Assembly: GCA_036346225.1 (NCBI GenBank)
Contig: JARFIW010001365.1
Coordinates: 120,001 to 184,000 of the forward strand
DNA: 64,000 nucleotides
Source: Platerodrilus igneus
Taxonomy: Eukaryota; Arthropoda; Insecta; Coleoptera; Lycidae
Reading direction: 5' to 3'
Shown here: piece after piece, positions 22,301 through 37,300 of the stretch
Layout of the letters: the number at the start of each line of letters is the position of its first letter
How positions within the stretch are numbered: the first letter of the stretch is position 1
Translations under genes and position numbers: made by a program
The notes under the pieces: generated by a model
Told to the model about the DNA's origin: nothing
Database searches by the model: none
Seen by the model: the letters and a program-made list of their open reading frames with translations, nothing else

Positions 22301-25300
22301 TATCTAACGCTTCCTAAGCTTACTACTCTTACGAATCCCTTCTTATAACAAAAACCTGACCGCGATCCCCTAAGTGAAGTAACTGCCTAACAAAAAAATT
22401 ATAAAGTTGATGTGTTGAATATAAATGGTGAGATAGAAATAAAGTATAAATAAAACATTTTGATTTTTAAAGTACTTTTCGTTAAAACCACAAGTTCCAC
22501 TTTAACACGCAAAAATAAATTACTTTTTTTCAATACAGTTGGTGGGATCATTTATATCGGCTTTATGTTCCTTAGTGATATAAGCAAGTGATATTTTATG
22601 AGAATTAATTTCCACTCAGGTTTTTTGTGATAAGGCTCATAAATGTAGTACGATAACATTCTATTAAACAGGAAGTGAGAGAACAATTAACAGTTTCTCT
22701 ACAGTAACATTGTGCAAGTTGTCAGTGAACGTCACCATACCTAAATGTATTAGGAGTGCGATTTTCTGGAAGAGCTTCGGATGTATGTTCTTCAACAGAG
22801 AAGTTGTGATTAAAATTAGTTACTGATTATAAACTTGGACTCGACGGTTTTCTTCGATTTTTATAAAAAGTAAACAAATTAGTAACATCCAAGCGCTATC
22901 GCTATGTTTAAGTCCAGCCGTTCACAGAAGTTCAATTTAATCCCTGTCAAAAAGAAATTATTGATTTTGTATGATAAAGCAAACATTGAACACGTGCAAG
23001 AAACTTACGTGTACAGATTGGAAACGGAGATATAGGTCTATGGTATACTTATTATTAAAACAAAATAGTTTTCACATCTATCTAGGTCAGAGATTACTTA
23101 ACAATAAACCAGAATCACAAAAGCTTTTTTATTGAAGATAAACATTATGGATTGTAACCCATATGTTGCTTTATCCAAATAGTAATTTGTGTTCTGGAAA
23201 CCAGTTCTTAAAAGATACCTGCAATGCCTTGCTTAACCATATTTTCAGTATATATGATTTTCCAAGAGATCGTTGCGACGTTCTGAACATTTCTACTATT
23301 GAAACACGCTTAATTAAAAATTCTATAGGTCCTCAATATAAAACGCCCAATGGCAACTGTATGGATTTATATGCATAACCGATTTTATGGTCAATCAGAA
23401 TCAGACATCTGAAGAAGGAATGAAGGCAAGAATCAGTTGAAATGGTAGCTCACACGGAGCTACTAGTTCATTTTAGAAGAATCCGAGTTTTGGTTAAATC
23501 TAATTTTAAAGACGTCCGTGAAGTTAGCATCCCCAAATGGGAAATTTTTGAAAACTTACATAGAATTCGTTTGCCCACGATTTGCCTACGTTTGCCCAAT
23601 ACAAATTTTCATTTGCCTACCTCCCAATAAAAAGTTATGAGCAAAACAAAAAATGGAGCAAAATGTTAATCCAGCACCCCCATGCAAAAAATTGTCCAAT
23701 TCGTTAGTAGAATTTGATTGTCCACGATTTGCCCACGTTTGCCCAACACAAATTTTTATTTGCCCACCTTTAAAAAAAAGTTTGTCAAATAAAAAAATTG
23801 GGAAACCGCGAACTTAGCACCCCAATTACGAACTTTTTCAAAATGCACATAGAATTTGTTTGCCCATGATTTGCCCACGTTTGCCCAACATAAATTTTCG
23901 TTTGCCCACCTCTCAATAAATAGTTATAAGCAAAACAAAAAACGAAGCAAATTTTTAATCCAGTACGCTCATCCAAAAAATTCTTCAATTCGTGAGAAGA
24001 ATTTGATTGTCTACGATTTGTCCACGTTTACCCAACCAAAAATTTTGTTTACCCATTCCTTAAAAAACTTATAGGTAAATAAAGAAATTGCAAAATTTTT
24101 CAAAATACACATAGAATTCGTTTGCCCATGTTGACCCTGCACAAATTTTTGTTTGCCCTCCTCGCAAAGGATAGTTATAAATAAAATAATACGGACAATC
24201 ATCTAGTATGAGCAATTCCAAAGCATTTTTTTCGCATTAGGGCTGGAATTGTTTGCCCACTCGTACTTTATGTTTGCCCATGCGTTAATGTTGTTTGACC
24301 ACCTCGCAAAAGATAGTTACAAATAAACTAATACGGACAATCATCTAGTATGAGCAATACTGAAACTTTTTGCGCATTGAGGGCTGGAATTGTTTGACCA
24401 CACGTTCATTTCGTTTGCCTCCTCGTTCTTTTTGTTTGTCCATGCGCTAATGTTTTTTGACCACTTCGCAAAGGATAATTATAAATAAAATAATACGAAC
24501 AACCATCCAGTATGAGCAATTCTGAAGCATTTTTTACGCATTGAGGGATGGAATCGTCTGCCCACTCGTTCTTTTTGTTTGCCCATGCGTTAATGTTGTT
24601 TGACCACCTCGTAAAGGATAGTTATAAATAAAATAATACGGACAATAATCTAGTATGAGCAATTCTAAACCATTTTTTACACATTGAAGGCAGCAATCGT
24701 TTGCCCACTCGTTCCTTTTGTTTGCCCATGCGTTAATGTTGTTTGACCACCTCGCAAAGAAGTTATAAATAAAATAATACGGTCAGTCATCTAGTATGAG
24801 CAATTTTGAAGCATTTTCTACGCATTGAGAGCTGGAATCATTTGCCCACTCGTTCTTTTCGTTTGTCCATGCGTTAATGTTGTTTGATCACCTCGCAAAG
24901 GAGAGTTATAAATAAAATAATATGGACAATCATCTAGTATGAGCAATTCTGAAGCATTTTTTACGCATTGAGGGCTAGAATCGTTTGCCCACTTGTTCTT
25001 TTCGTTTGTCCATGCATTAATGTTGTTTGTACACCTCGCAAAGGATAGTTATTAATAAAATAATACGGACAATCATCTAGTATGAGCAATTCTAAAGCAG
25101 TTTTTACGCATTGAGGGCTAGAATCGTTTGCCCACTTGTTCTTTACGTTTGCCCATGCGTTAATGTTGTTTGCCCACCTCGCAAAGGATAGTTATAAATA
25201 AAATAAAATGGACAAATATCCAGTATGAGCAATTCTGATGCATTTTTTACGCATTGAGGGTTGGAATCTTTTGCCCACAAGTTCTTTTTGTTTGTCCATG

Positions 25301-28300
25301 CGTTAATGTTGTTTGACCACTTCGCAAAGGATAGTTATAAATAAAATAATACGGACAATCAATAATCTAGTATGAGCAATTCTGAAACATTTTTTACGCA
25401 TTGAAGGCTGCAATAGGTTGCCCACTTGATCTTTTCGTTTGCCCATGCGTTAATGTTGTTTGACCACCTCGCAAAGGAGTTATAAATAAAATAATACGGA
25501 CAACCATCCAGTATGAGCAATTCTGAAGCATTTTTTACGCATTGAGGGATGGAATCGTTTGCCCACTCGTTCTTTTCGTTTGCCCATGCGTTAATGTTGT
25601 TTTACCACCTTGCAAAGGATGGTTATAAATTAAATAATACGGACAATCATCTAGTATGAGCAATTCTGAAGCGTTTCTTACGCATTGAGGGCTGGAATCG
25701 TTTGCCCACTCGTTTTTTCGTCTGCTCATGCGTCAATGTTGTTGACCACCTTGCAAAGGATAGTTATAAACTAATTAATACGGACAATCATCTAGTATGA
25801 GCGATTCTAAATCATTTTTACGCATTGAGGCTGGAATCGTTTGCCCACTTATTCTTTTCGTTTGTCCATGCATTAATGTTGTTTGACCACCTCGCAAAGC
25901 ATAGTTATAAATAAAATAATACGAACAATCATCTAGTATGAACAATTCTGAAGTTGTTTTACGCATTGAGGGCTAGAATCGTTTGCTCACTCGTTCTTTT
26001 CGTTTGCCTATGCGTTAATGTTGTTTGCCCAACTCGCAAAGGATAGTTATAAATAAAATAATATAGACAATCATCTAGTTTGAGCAATTCTGAAGCATAT
26101 TTAACGCATCGAGAGCTGGAATTGTTTGCCCGCTCGTTCTTTTCGTTTGCCCATGCGTCAGTGTCGTTTGCCCATCTCGCGGAATCGAGTAATTAACAAA
26201 TAAAACTGAAAAAATGCAGATTATCGGTCCCGAAGATTCACGACCGAATTCTATTTTTTTTTTTAATTTTTAAATTTTTTTATTTAACTATAACTTTTTT
26301 AAAGGGTGGGCAAATAAAAATTTTGGTTGGGCAAACGTGGACAAATCGTGGACAATCAAATTCTTCTCACGAATTGAAGAATTTTTTGGATGGGGTACTA
26401 CTGGATTAATAATTTTGTTTGTTTTTGGTTTTGCTCATAACTTTTTATTGATAGGTGGGCAAATGAAAATTTATGTTGAGCAAATGTGGGCAAATCAAGG
26501 GCAAACGAATTATATGTGCATTTTAAAGAATTTCGCAATTGGGGTGTTAACTTCGCGGTTTCCAAATTTTTTTATTTGACTATGACCTTTTTTTAAAAGG
26601 TAGGCAAATAAAAATTTGTGTTGGGCAAACGTGGGCAAATCGTGGGCAATCAAATTCTACTAACGGATTGAAGAATTCTTAGCATTGGAGTGCCGGATTA
26701 AAATTTTGCTTCATTTTTTTTGTTGGGAGACGGTCAGACGAAAATTTGTGTTGGACAAACGTGGGCAAACGAATTCTATAGACACTTTCAAAAATTTCCC
26801 AATTGGGGGTGCCAACTTCACGGACCTATTTTAAAGATATGCAGCGACTATTATTCAGTTGTAATACACGGAGAAGGAGCTATTCATCTGAAAATTACAA
26901 AAAACAGCATGGTACTTTACAGAAACTTTTGACATTAAATTTCTTCAACAGTTTTCTGAGTTTTGAAGGATATTAATCCAATGATAAAGTGCCTTGAAAA
27001 TTCTAATTTAATAAAACATTTATTTTTAGGAATAGATTCTGCCGTAACGTGGAGATTAGCAAAAAATCTTTTTACAGACAAAGTATTTATGTGCAAAATT
27101 GGACTGAAGGACCCTTTCAAGTTTTTATAGTGTCCAACAAATATATGTGTATGAGGTACGCTTTTTACCAGCTCAAAAGCTGTCAAACTGCCGGGATTCG
27201 ACAAATTGTAATGGAAAATCGGCATAAAAAATATAGAAAAATTAAAACACACTTTGGTCATGGACACGAAACAAATAATACAATTTACATGTTAAAATAT
27301 TGGATTTCTCATAAATAAAATCAAGGTCAAATAGACGATTTATCTCAGAAACAATTTTATATATGACACTGTCAGTGTGGTGAAGATGCCTACGAACCTG
27401 AAACGTAACAGTAATTAACTTTTTGGATATTATAAGTTACTCTCATTCCTCAATACCTCCAACAGAATAGTTTCCTGTCTTAAAAACTAGACATGCAATT
27501 ATTATTCCTTTAGAGGATTGTAAAATTGCGAATGCCGGAATGGCATACATTCATCTATTTACCACAAGTCTTCCCCAAAATGCTAAAACGAAATAGAAAA
27601 ACGTTATAAAATTCTGCAGCAAATAAGTCGTTAAATCGAAATGGTGGAATTAATATTTCGTCCTCTTAAGTCCATACTTAAATCCAGAGACTTCCATACA
27701 TTTCCATAAATCAAAAACTAGTTTTGGGATCAACGCTTTTAAAGACCAGAGGATGCTATAAAAATGTTTAAAAATGTAGCGTCTGGTGTATCGTTGTCTA
27801 AATAGAGAAAATATTCTAAAAACTGATTTGTTCGCTTTCAAAAGGGATATTTTAAAAAATTGTAATCATCTTTCAGTCTCAAAATTTTAAGTCATCTGGT
27901 ATCCTGGAATTGTGGTAAACTTAGCAATATATCCTAGTCTGTAGCTTAGTATATCTTCAAGTATTGATAGTCAATATATTTTTTCGGTAAAATCAGCATT
28001 GTTTTTTAGTTTCTGTGAAATTGTACATTGCAGCAGTATAAGTGAATTTAAAATCGCACACTTACCATATATCTCATAGCAAAGCATAGAAAACTGTACT
28101 TACCTGAAACAAAAAAACAATATTAATAATGCTGCCGATTACAAAAGTAGTTTATGTAAAGCTATGTTATCTAGCAACGTTGCGAATATAATTCGTAGTT
28201 GTATAATGATAATTATAGCCGCAAACATAGCATTCTTCCACTTTCACACATTCCCCATTCAGATGGAAAAAGAATTCCGCATGCGCAAGATGTAGTCTCA

Positions 28301-31300
28301 AAACGGCGTAACGGAGTACTTTGCTCGACGTGTTTTTGCGTTCCTATCGGTCATAATGCACCTCCGCAAGCTAGCAATCCCCTGTCGTTAAGTAGTGAAA
28401 GGATTTTTTATATCATAAGTCGTGTGGTCGCCAAAAGAAATCAGAGCTTCTTACGATCCGTGGTTTCGCTCTGATATCCATCGCAAAACATTTACGCACA
28501 TAAGTAACCGAGTTCCATAGCAATTGATATTTTCTGGTACTTTTAGTGTTTTCTTATGTTTCTAAATGCTCTATTAAGATCTATATATATTCAAAGCATG
28601 AAAAGTTCAACCTTTCTATCTGGGTAACGTTTGTCGTTTTGGTTATGCAAGGCCAGACAATAAGCAAAATAACCACCACAAATAGTTAATGGAAGAAAAT
28701 AAGTTTATCTACTAAATTGACTTGTTTTTTATTCGAACTCGTTATTTCAGAAAATTATAATAACTTACAAAACTGCTCTATTAGCCACTTGATAACAGTA
28801 GTCAATAGCTATTATATAATGATCTTGCAAATTCGTAGAATGTTTCTCGTATTATAACCTCGAGGAGCCGTAAATATTGGCATTGGAAAAGTAAGGCAAT
28901 CAATAGAGCCAACAGGTTATTCGTTTTGGATACTCTCGCATATTCCTTTTGGTCGTTTAGGCTAAACTTGGACGACTGAACTTGATTATTAAATATCTTA
29001 TGCATATACATCAAACAATTTAAGCATGTCGTAACTTACCAACGTATAAACTTATGGCATTTACATTCGTAAACAATTCTGCATATAAAGTTAGAGTTGA
29101 TTTTGTTTTATCGTATCCTAGTTGTAGTTAATAGAGACACTGTAAACACCAGAAGCATTTTAATTTAACCACATTTTCCAAGGCTTCAATAGCGCGGAAG
29201 ATGGTTGTATGGATGAAAAAAGCTAATTTTTTTTAATTGTTTCTAAAACTAGCAAACATATAGAAAACTCAGAAGTTCCTTTATTCTTTCGAACTATTTT
29301 GAATACAACGTAATATTCTTTGAAAATGAGAACACATTTTCTAGTGAAATTTGACTTTCTGTTCTATTGATGATAAATTTAAATCACATAAAGGTTCACT
29401 TTAGAAAAGTTATAAGTAAATCGAATTAGTTTAAAAATTTTTTAAAAAGTGAGACGCCGAAAGAGGGTAGGGGAGATAATTTCCTATTGAATCAAAAATG
29501 TGGGTGAAACTGTAAAGTAAGTTGCAGTTGTTATGCGCTCTACCTATGAGCTAAACTAGGAAACAAAAGGAATCTTAAGTAAGATTCGCTTAAAGAAGAA
29601 ATTTAAAATGTTGAAAGACAATATCATCAAGGGAAAAAAAGTGAGCAACCTGTTGCAAAGCTTGAAGGCCTTATAGAAGAAGATGACGTTTACTAGTTTA
29701 AAGTAATCAAGTTTTAAAATTCCATGATTCCGTAAAGTAAGGAGAAAATCTATAGTATCTGTCAGAAAATATACCACCAAAGTAATTATAACGCCGAAAA
29801 TCAGTGGGGATTGCTGAAAAATGATTATCTTGGTCTTTCTTGAACTGCAGAAGCATGCATATTGCAAAAAAGGCAACTACTCTATAAGTATTCAGTTTAA
29901 GGTTCTCAACATGCTTATCGGAAGTTTAACGCTAGGCAATTCGTTGTTAATGGCAATAAACGGAATTAACCAGGTTTTGTCTATATTTATTCTTACAACC
30001 ATCTGGAGTAAGAACATAAAGCTAAATACGAAATAGCAGAAAGGCTGTGGTAATATCTTATTGAAGCTAGAACTTTCGCGTTTGACGACCCGTAAAAACT
30101 GAAACGGTACGTTCATGTGCAACTTCTGATACATGTGGGAGAGTACAAATAGCATTCAGTATTTTAACAAATGGTCATCAACTCAAGAAAAATTAACTCA
30201 CAGCGTGAACTATAAAACAATTTATATAAAATATTTCTATACATATTCTCTTCATCACGTAACACGTAGGCTATTCATCGCCACAAAAAAGTGCCGTTCA
30301 CTAGCCACCGTGATGAAACGTACCGTCGTGTATTTAAAATCACATTAACGAACTTCTTTCTGATTGAAAAGGTTCACTTCAGCCTGCTTAGTCAAGTGAA
30401 AGTATTTAGAAGTGTTCCGGAACAACTTTTTATAGTTTGATACTGAGTTAATATTTTGCTCATGATAATTATTTAAATACTATCTAGATTTTTAATAATT
30501 TTTGTGGATAACAGATTAATATAACAAATTATTTATAATTACATACTAACACATTTGCTTTTCAACTTATGCTATTTTTCGTTTTCGGTAAAACGTTTAA
30601 TTCAGAACGACACGTTTCAAGATTACCACAATATTGTTTTACTCCTATTCTTAGGTCAAATCTGAAAAACGAATACTCTCTAGATGTGACTCACTCGTTC
30701 CATTTATGATAACATATCAGTTGCTAAACGTTCGCTTGTCTAAATCAATTGCTAGAAAATGCTAACTTTTAAACTTACGTTTTTGTGTTAGTGCAAAATC
30801 TTCCAAATTAATTCTTTAATAAAAAGTAATTTGAATACCATTGGGAAATTCGTTTTCTCGCTTTGATGTTGATGGGGATCGTATGTCATCTTTTATTGGT
30901 ACTGTCACATAATCGTTTTTGGCACAATTTAATGGCATTTAAGGAATTAATGTCATGGCTTGAGCTATAGCAAAAGCTATTGTGTGTAGAAAATTACTAA
31001 CACGTTTAAAGGTAATTAATATCTGATACACGCACCAACTTAAAATAAAAGCAAAACAATAGTTTTAGAGGTAGAATAATTTTTTGTATTTATTAGTTCA
31101 TTACAAATAACAAAATTTCTCTCAGTTTCTATGCCGTAATAACATAGACCTGAATAGTTCAGGGTGTGATTGTTGTCTTAGGTGTTGGTTGCACATCAAT
31201 TCGCTAATATAGCTACGGAGGGCAGCTTTTGTAACTCCCAAGGTAGGTTCGGGACCGATAAATGGCCCTTGCGCCCCCTGTCTTGCAAGTTCGTCTGCAA

Positions 31301-34300
31301 TTTTATTTCCATTGAGTCCTTGATGGCTTAGCACCCACTGTAAAGTAACAGAGTTCTGCTGTGCCAGTCCATTAAGTGCCTCAATACATTCCCATACCAG
31401 TCCTGATGACACTTTCCGACTTATTCGAGCCTTAAGTGCCGCCTGGCTGTCATACACAATATAAATATGTCTTTTAATAAAGGCACCTCTTATACTTTCC
31501 CGCACACTTTGCAGTATGGCGTGTATTTCCGTTTGAAAAACGATAACGTTTATCCTCAGCAAACGCTTAAACGTACTTCCGATCTCTCATTAAAGAGTCC
31601 AGATCTGGACCCGGTCTCGCCCTTAGAGCCATTGGTGTGCTAGATCATGCTGCCCGGAAGTAATCTACCCTTCAATTTTTACCACTCCACATCCTGGGTA
31701 ACAGTCTTGAAGAGTGTATCAGGCGGATGCTGGGGCGTCATTTGATCCGAATGCATCTCAAACAGATGCCCCCAATTTCTCCCAAGCCATCTCGTATGCT
31801 CCGTCCCTTCGATAATCCTAGACTGAAGGTTCTTAAGTTTGTATAGTCCAAGACTGGCCTCTCCCATCACTATCAAGTGTAGCGGGGAAAGGCAAGGAAA
31901 GTCTCCTAAACAGCAGTGGGCGTAGAAAACATCGCCCCTGTAATACTTAAACAGGCCAGTCTTTGGATCCTACCCAACTTTATTTTGGTGTTTGATTGTT
32001 TAGCCTTGGGTCATCATACCAAGGCTGCATATGTTATTGTTGGTCTGACCACCCTAGTGTACAGCCAGTGTACCATGTTTGGTTTTAGCCCCCAGGATTT
32101 GCTGCAAGTGCATCTAAATATTGCTAAAGAAATTTCCGCCTTCCGTACGATCTTATCAATCTGTTGCTTCTATGTGAGTTTGGAGTCCAGAGTGACTCCC
32201 AAGTACATCACTTCGCCTGACAGGCCGATTTCGTTTCCGTTAAGGAGGAGGGGTGTAATGCCCGCAATCTTCTTTTTCCGGGTAAAAGGTACTAAAGTGG
32301 ACTTTTAGAGATTGAATCTAAGGCATTCACCAGTTGCTCATATCTCTACTATTTTCAGGGCTTTTTGCATGCGGTCCCTGATAATACTATTATATTTACG
32401 CTCCACTAAGACAGCCAAATCATCAGCATATCCTAGCGGGGTAAACCCTTTTCTGCTCAGCTCCCACAACAGTTCATCTATGACTAGGTTCCACTACAGG
32501 GGAAACAACTCCCCCCTGCGGACATCCCAACTGCTCTAGTGACCGTCGAGATGGTGCTGAAGGATGTGTCATCAAACGCTTCCTCTATGTCCAAAAAGGC
32601 ACATAGATAGATCTCTTTGTTAGCTAGAGTCTTTTCGACCCTGAAAACCAGGTGACGAATAGCTGACTCTGTTGAATGTTCTGCTCTAAAAGCAAACTGG
32701 TTCGAGTGTAATTGGCTAGTTGCCAAAATACTCTCCCTGACATGCCTGTTAAGCAGTTTTTCCATCGTCTAAAGATGAAAAGTCATAAGATTAATGGACC
32801 TGTGAGATTTTGCCTGTGAGTGGTTCGGATGACCAAGTATAGCAATAAAGGCTACCCTAGTTAACCTCCAACTGTACGAAATATATTGAAATGCCAAAAT
32901 AGCCCTCAAAACTCTGCAGATCCAACTCAGCAGAAAGTTTGATCCGTTTTGTAGTATGGCTGGGATAATCCTGTCACTGCCGGGAGATTTATATGATTTG
33001 AAAGTATTTATCGCCTACTAAATTTTTTAGAAGGAAATCACCTTTTTCGCTATTGCCCAGTCCTCCTGAGATGCCCTCCTTTCGGGGGTCTTGGAGCCTT
33101 GGACAAAATTGCACTCAATTCCTATGCTGTAATAGCATAGACCTGAATAGTCCAGGGTGTGATTGTTGAGTTTTTTTAAAGGTCTACACATCGTATGCAT
33201 AGAATAGCAAGAAACAGGGATATGCACCTTAAAAAGATATTCTAAATATTCTAGATTCTCGCGCAAATCCATTAAGACACTAGGACAATTTACTTTAATT
33301 TTTGAAGTTGGTAGCAAGCATGTGCGCACGCACACCTTGCTCATGTGCTTGAAACTATCGTCTACGATACTACAGCAAGAATAAGGATGCTAAAAATTCA
33401 AAATGGTTATTACAAAAAAACATTAAAACATTAGGAAATTTCTGTTGTACGAGTCTAAAAAATATGTCACCACTAAAAATAATGTTAACTGAGGTAATGT
33501 AAAAGAATGAGGTTTATTTAATGCAACAATATGAAAAATTTATTTAAATTGAGTAGAGAAATATTGAAGGCTTTATGTTCAAACAAAGATTTGGATTTTT
33601 AATGTTTTGCAGTTTTTTCTAACGGCGTGAGATAGGTTTTGGGCCTCTGGAAGATTCTTTTTAAAAAATTTTCGCCAAAAACTCTTCTATCAATTTTATT
33701 TTCAATTGTTTAATTACAAAAATAACTTATTTCTGTTACAACTTAGACGTTTATATTCACTAAACATTAAGTAATTCAAATTGAGAAAAATACTTGAAGT
33801 TAATAAATCAATAATTAATGATTAAAAATTATGGCGAGTAGTTTGAACTACCAACAATGTTAAAGTTATGAAGTTCTAAGACTGACTGATCATCATTGGC
33901 TCTTCATGGTATTTATGCTATCCCTGCCTTCGCATTGTCTTGTGGTAAATGCAAATCTCATGTCTGCTACTTCTTGATAAAATACGTTGTATTGCTTTTT
34001 AGTAATCTTAATTCTAACAATTGCTTTCTTATAATCTATTGTGACCTGCACCTGCAGTATCATGCTACGTCTGGAATACAAAGTAGTTGCTTCCTTTGTC
34101 ACACCTGATTATGAACTTTTATTAACTTTTTATAATGTGTCTTTCAATTATACAATGTAACAATCTATTTCTTAAGATTTAATAATTGCATTTAAATATA
34201 CATATTTATTAATTTGGGGGATATGTAACTCGTGGTGTATCAAACTTTTCCATCGTTATGTAGTTACGTTTTCCTTAGAATGTATTCGTGTAAAATAAAT

Positions 34301-37300
34301 CTAGGCATTGTAGCTATTATTTAGTAAAACAAAGTATCCTCATTACGATTCACACATAGTCTTAAGTTGTTTAACCCTTTTATACCTTAAAATAATAAGA
34401 TTTTAGTTGTAAGGCATAGGATTAATCATACATACTCATAGTGTATTATATTTTCAGGTGTCACTACGTGTTGCCGATGCACATATTTGTGGTGCCTCTG
34501 TTTTGTCCAAATACCGTGTATTAACAGCAGCTCACTGTGTTGCGCAACCGTAAGTATTAAATCAATAAACGACATTATAGGTAACAAGTTTAAATTTTTT
34601 ATGTGGGTATGTTCTTCTATTGTTTTATTACTTGATTCTGGGTTTCACAATCGTGGACCAAAAAGTATATTACAGTAATTTATTAACACTTGTACTATGA
34701 CGTCCAGAGGCACTTTATACCTCTACGATGCCCAAATTTTCAAAATAGCGTTGACCTTATATAGACCATTCTTAAGATTGTTTTTACTTGTAACATGTGC
34801 GGAATCTAAAAGCGTTTTAAAAATCCGGCCTAAAATTTTAATATGGTTACGAAATAAACCTTTACAAATAATAGCATGGTGCATGTAATATGCAGTAAAA
34901 GAATCTTTAAATCAGATTACGATCTTCTATAGCACACTCATTAATAAACAAACAGGTTACAGGATTGGTCCGTGTTATAGCACTGTGCTACAATTAATTA
35001 TTTTTGTTTTTACTGTAGAATGTAAACCCAATCATGACTGTATAGAAATCAGACGTTATATATTTTAGAAACGTTGACCGGTTGTGGCTCACTTAGTTAA
35101 GGAAATAAAACACAACTAACTACACAGCGACTGAACGTTTACTTGAATTTATTTGAATAATTGAAGTAATATTGTAAATTAATTAACTGAATGACATTTC
35201 ATCTTACGCTAACATTAGTTCGTGTTATAACGCGTAAATCTACTCGACTACTCCTCTGTTCTAGCAACTCCACACATTTACACTTGTATGCTGCGTCCTT
35301 AGCTAGAAAGCGGTTAACCTTGACACAACCGCAACGCACCTGCTTATTACAGGGTGAATATCCCTCGGTTGGAGATTAGAATGTGAAGGATAAAACCCAA
35401 GCTTTGAGTTATAGATGTGTGTCTTGACAATAATCCAAAATAATCTTATCAGTCCGCTTTTTAACCCATTCGCTGCCAACCCTTTTTTCTTACTTTTGAG
35501 GTACTTTTAAACTTAGTTTGGGTTATATCGATACAAAAAAATGTTTAATAATATTTTACAGTAAAGAAACGAAAACAAATTATTGTTTCTTTATTGGGTT
35601 TAGCAATTTATATGTGTACCAAAGGCAAAAAACATCAACCTGAAACTAAACGCTTATCTATTGCGTATTTTTTACAAAGAGCGTTTTAAGTAATATGAAT
35701 TTTATAATTTGTAGATCAGTTTATACCTGCAGTTTCATGGAGAAGTTTAAAACATTCAAAAGGATGTAATTTTCTTTTTTTTTGATAGTTATCCAAACCC
35801 GGTAAAGTGGAAAGCTTCTATAGCCAAAGTGTGGGACTCTCCTTGCGGCATACCCACTAAAACCACTCTCACTGGGTGCGTCTGCCAAACGGCTCCTCCG
35901 CACTGCAGCCTAAAAGGTTTATTGTGCTGACCCTAGTTAAGTTGATTAGTACACATGTCCTGGGTCTATCAGTGGATCTACTATATACAAGTACCCCACC
36001 TATTGAACTCAGTGCTAGCACCTTTCCCTTGCAAATCCAAGGTTCCTAGATAAGGTCTATATCGCAGTCCCCCATCAGCTTACATGGTGGACGGGTGTGA
36101 CTCTGTCCAAGTCCCAGATTCGACTTTCTTGGCTTTCCTCAGCTTTCTACGCTGAGCTTCAGAAAGCTTCTTTGCTTGCAGTCCAGTGCCTGCAAGTTTC
36201 TTTATAGTATTCTCCATGTCTGGTGTTTCAGACACCGGTCTTGCAATCGCACTTGCATCCCAGGTCTGCTCCACCCCCATGGATACATTTTGGTTACCTA
36301 AGGAGTCTCTCATTGCTGATTCCACCTCTTCAGGTTCAGTTTTACTAGTAGTACCAATATTATTCATGATTGTTCCCACGAGTATGGGGGATGTAAATGG
36401 TCACCATGCCAGGTGGCCACAGTTGGCATGGAAGGCGTAAATAAAACGGGGTGCCGCCCTGTTTCCTAAGTTTTGGACCGATTGAGATTGGTCAACTATC
36501 CAGCCACGCATCCCTTGGGCTCGATCCTACACCACGGGGTTTAAGAATTTTTAACTAGGTTGTCTCCTCTTGGTCCGGGCGGGTAAGCCAAGTCCCCCAC
36601 ACCCTCTTGCCCGTGGAAGATGACCACGACGGCAGGGAAAGCACGGTATGACGGTTTTGCAGAATTGCCCCACCGGCTTCTATAACCTCAGCGCAGGCCC
36701 ATTAGTTACGAAAATACAGCTAGGGTTGATGGGTTTGGTCCGCGGAATCGTTTTCACTTGGCTAGGGAGCGGATTTTATCCCTCATCAGCACAGTCTCTT
36801 GCTCTCCACCATGTTGTTGGTCTTATGCCACTCAGGTATATTCTGAAATTGTATACTTGAACTGTGTCTGTTTGTGTTTGATTTCGATCTTCGAGGACTT
36901 CTGATAAATTCTAGTAGACCAAGAGGACGTCCATCTTCTTCCAAATCACTAGCAATCTTTATTTCTCTTGACTTCGATCTAAAATTTATGCACTATGCAC
37001 CGAAGTACTTGGTAGGTGTACAAAAATCTGCTCCCACTATTCGTTGTTGTGTAGCTTTGGTTAATAGTTTGAAACACTTCTATCCATTACATCCATATGG
37101 GTTGGATTGCATAAAGAATGTTTCAGCAGAACAATTAGGAAGAGCAGTTTGAAATTACATGTACAACGACGGAAATAGTTTTTTATTGAATCAGAATAAT
37201 GTCCTTCTTACCTCTAACTGATTTTTTCATTGTGCTTTTGTTTAACGAGCATTTGCTAAATATATTTTGCCTGATTATACCAGTACTTTCATATTTCGGG

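Larger units (their letters stand above)
23514..26825. mobile_element. Foldback element 2 inside intron 2
   Basis: The left end GTCCGTGAAGTTAGC is the inverse of the right end GCCAACTTCACGGAC. Inverted homology continues inward for about 600 bp on each side, and the centre is a satellite array. The flanks share attttaaaga (23503-23512 and 26828-26837), apparently a 10-bp target-site duplication. That size fits Mutator-like elements better than hAT (8 bp). There is no transposase. It is spliced out with intron 2. Confidence 0.78.

Noticed and set aside
24181..26195. Regularly spaced repeats that could suggest a CRISPR array
   Set aside because: The whole 142-bp unit is repeated, there are no unique spacers, and the context is a eukaryotic intron. 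It is a satellite.
23442..26932. Several open frames of 60-80 codons on both strands in foldback element 2
   Set aside because: They recur in register with the monomers and encode translated repeat words with no domain.
26935..27318. Overlapping open frames of 110 (-) and 89 (+) codons in intron 2
   Set aside because: No recognisable domain, no splice or promoter context, and composition like the surroundings. Could be chance.
36874..37152. 92-codon plus-strand frame and its antisense, considered as the C-terminal part of the PGBD transposase
   Set aside because: Neither strand gave a convincing piggyBac C-terminal motif, so I left it out of the pseudogene.
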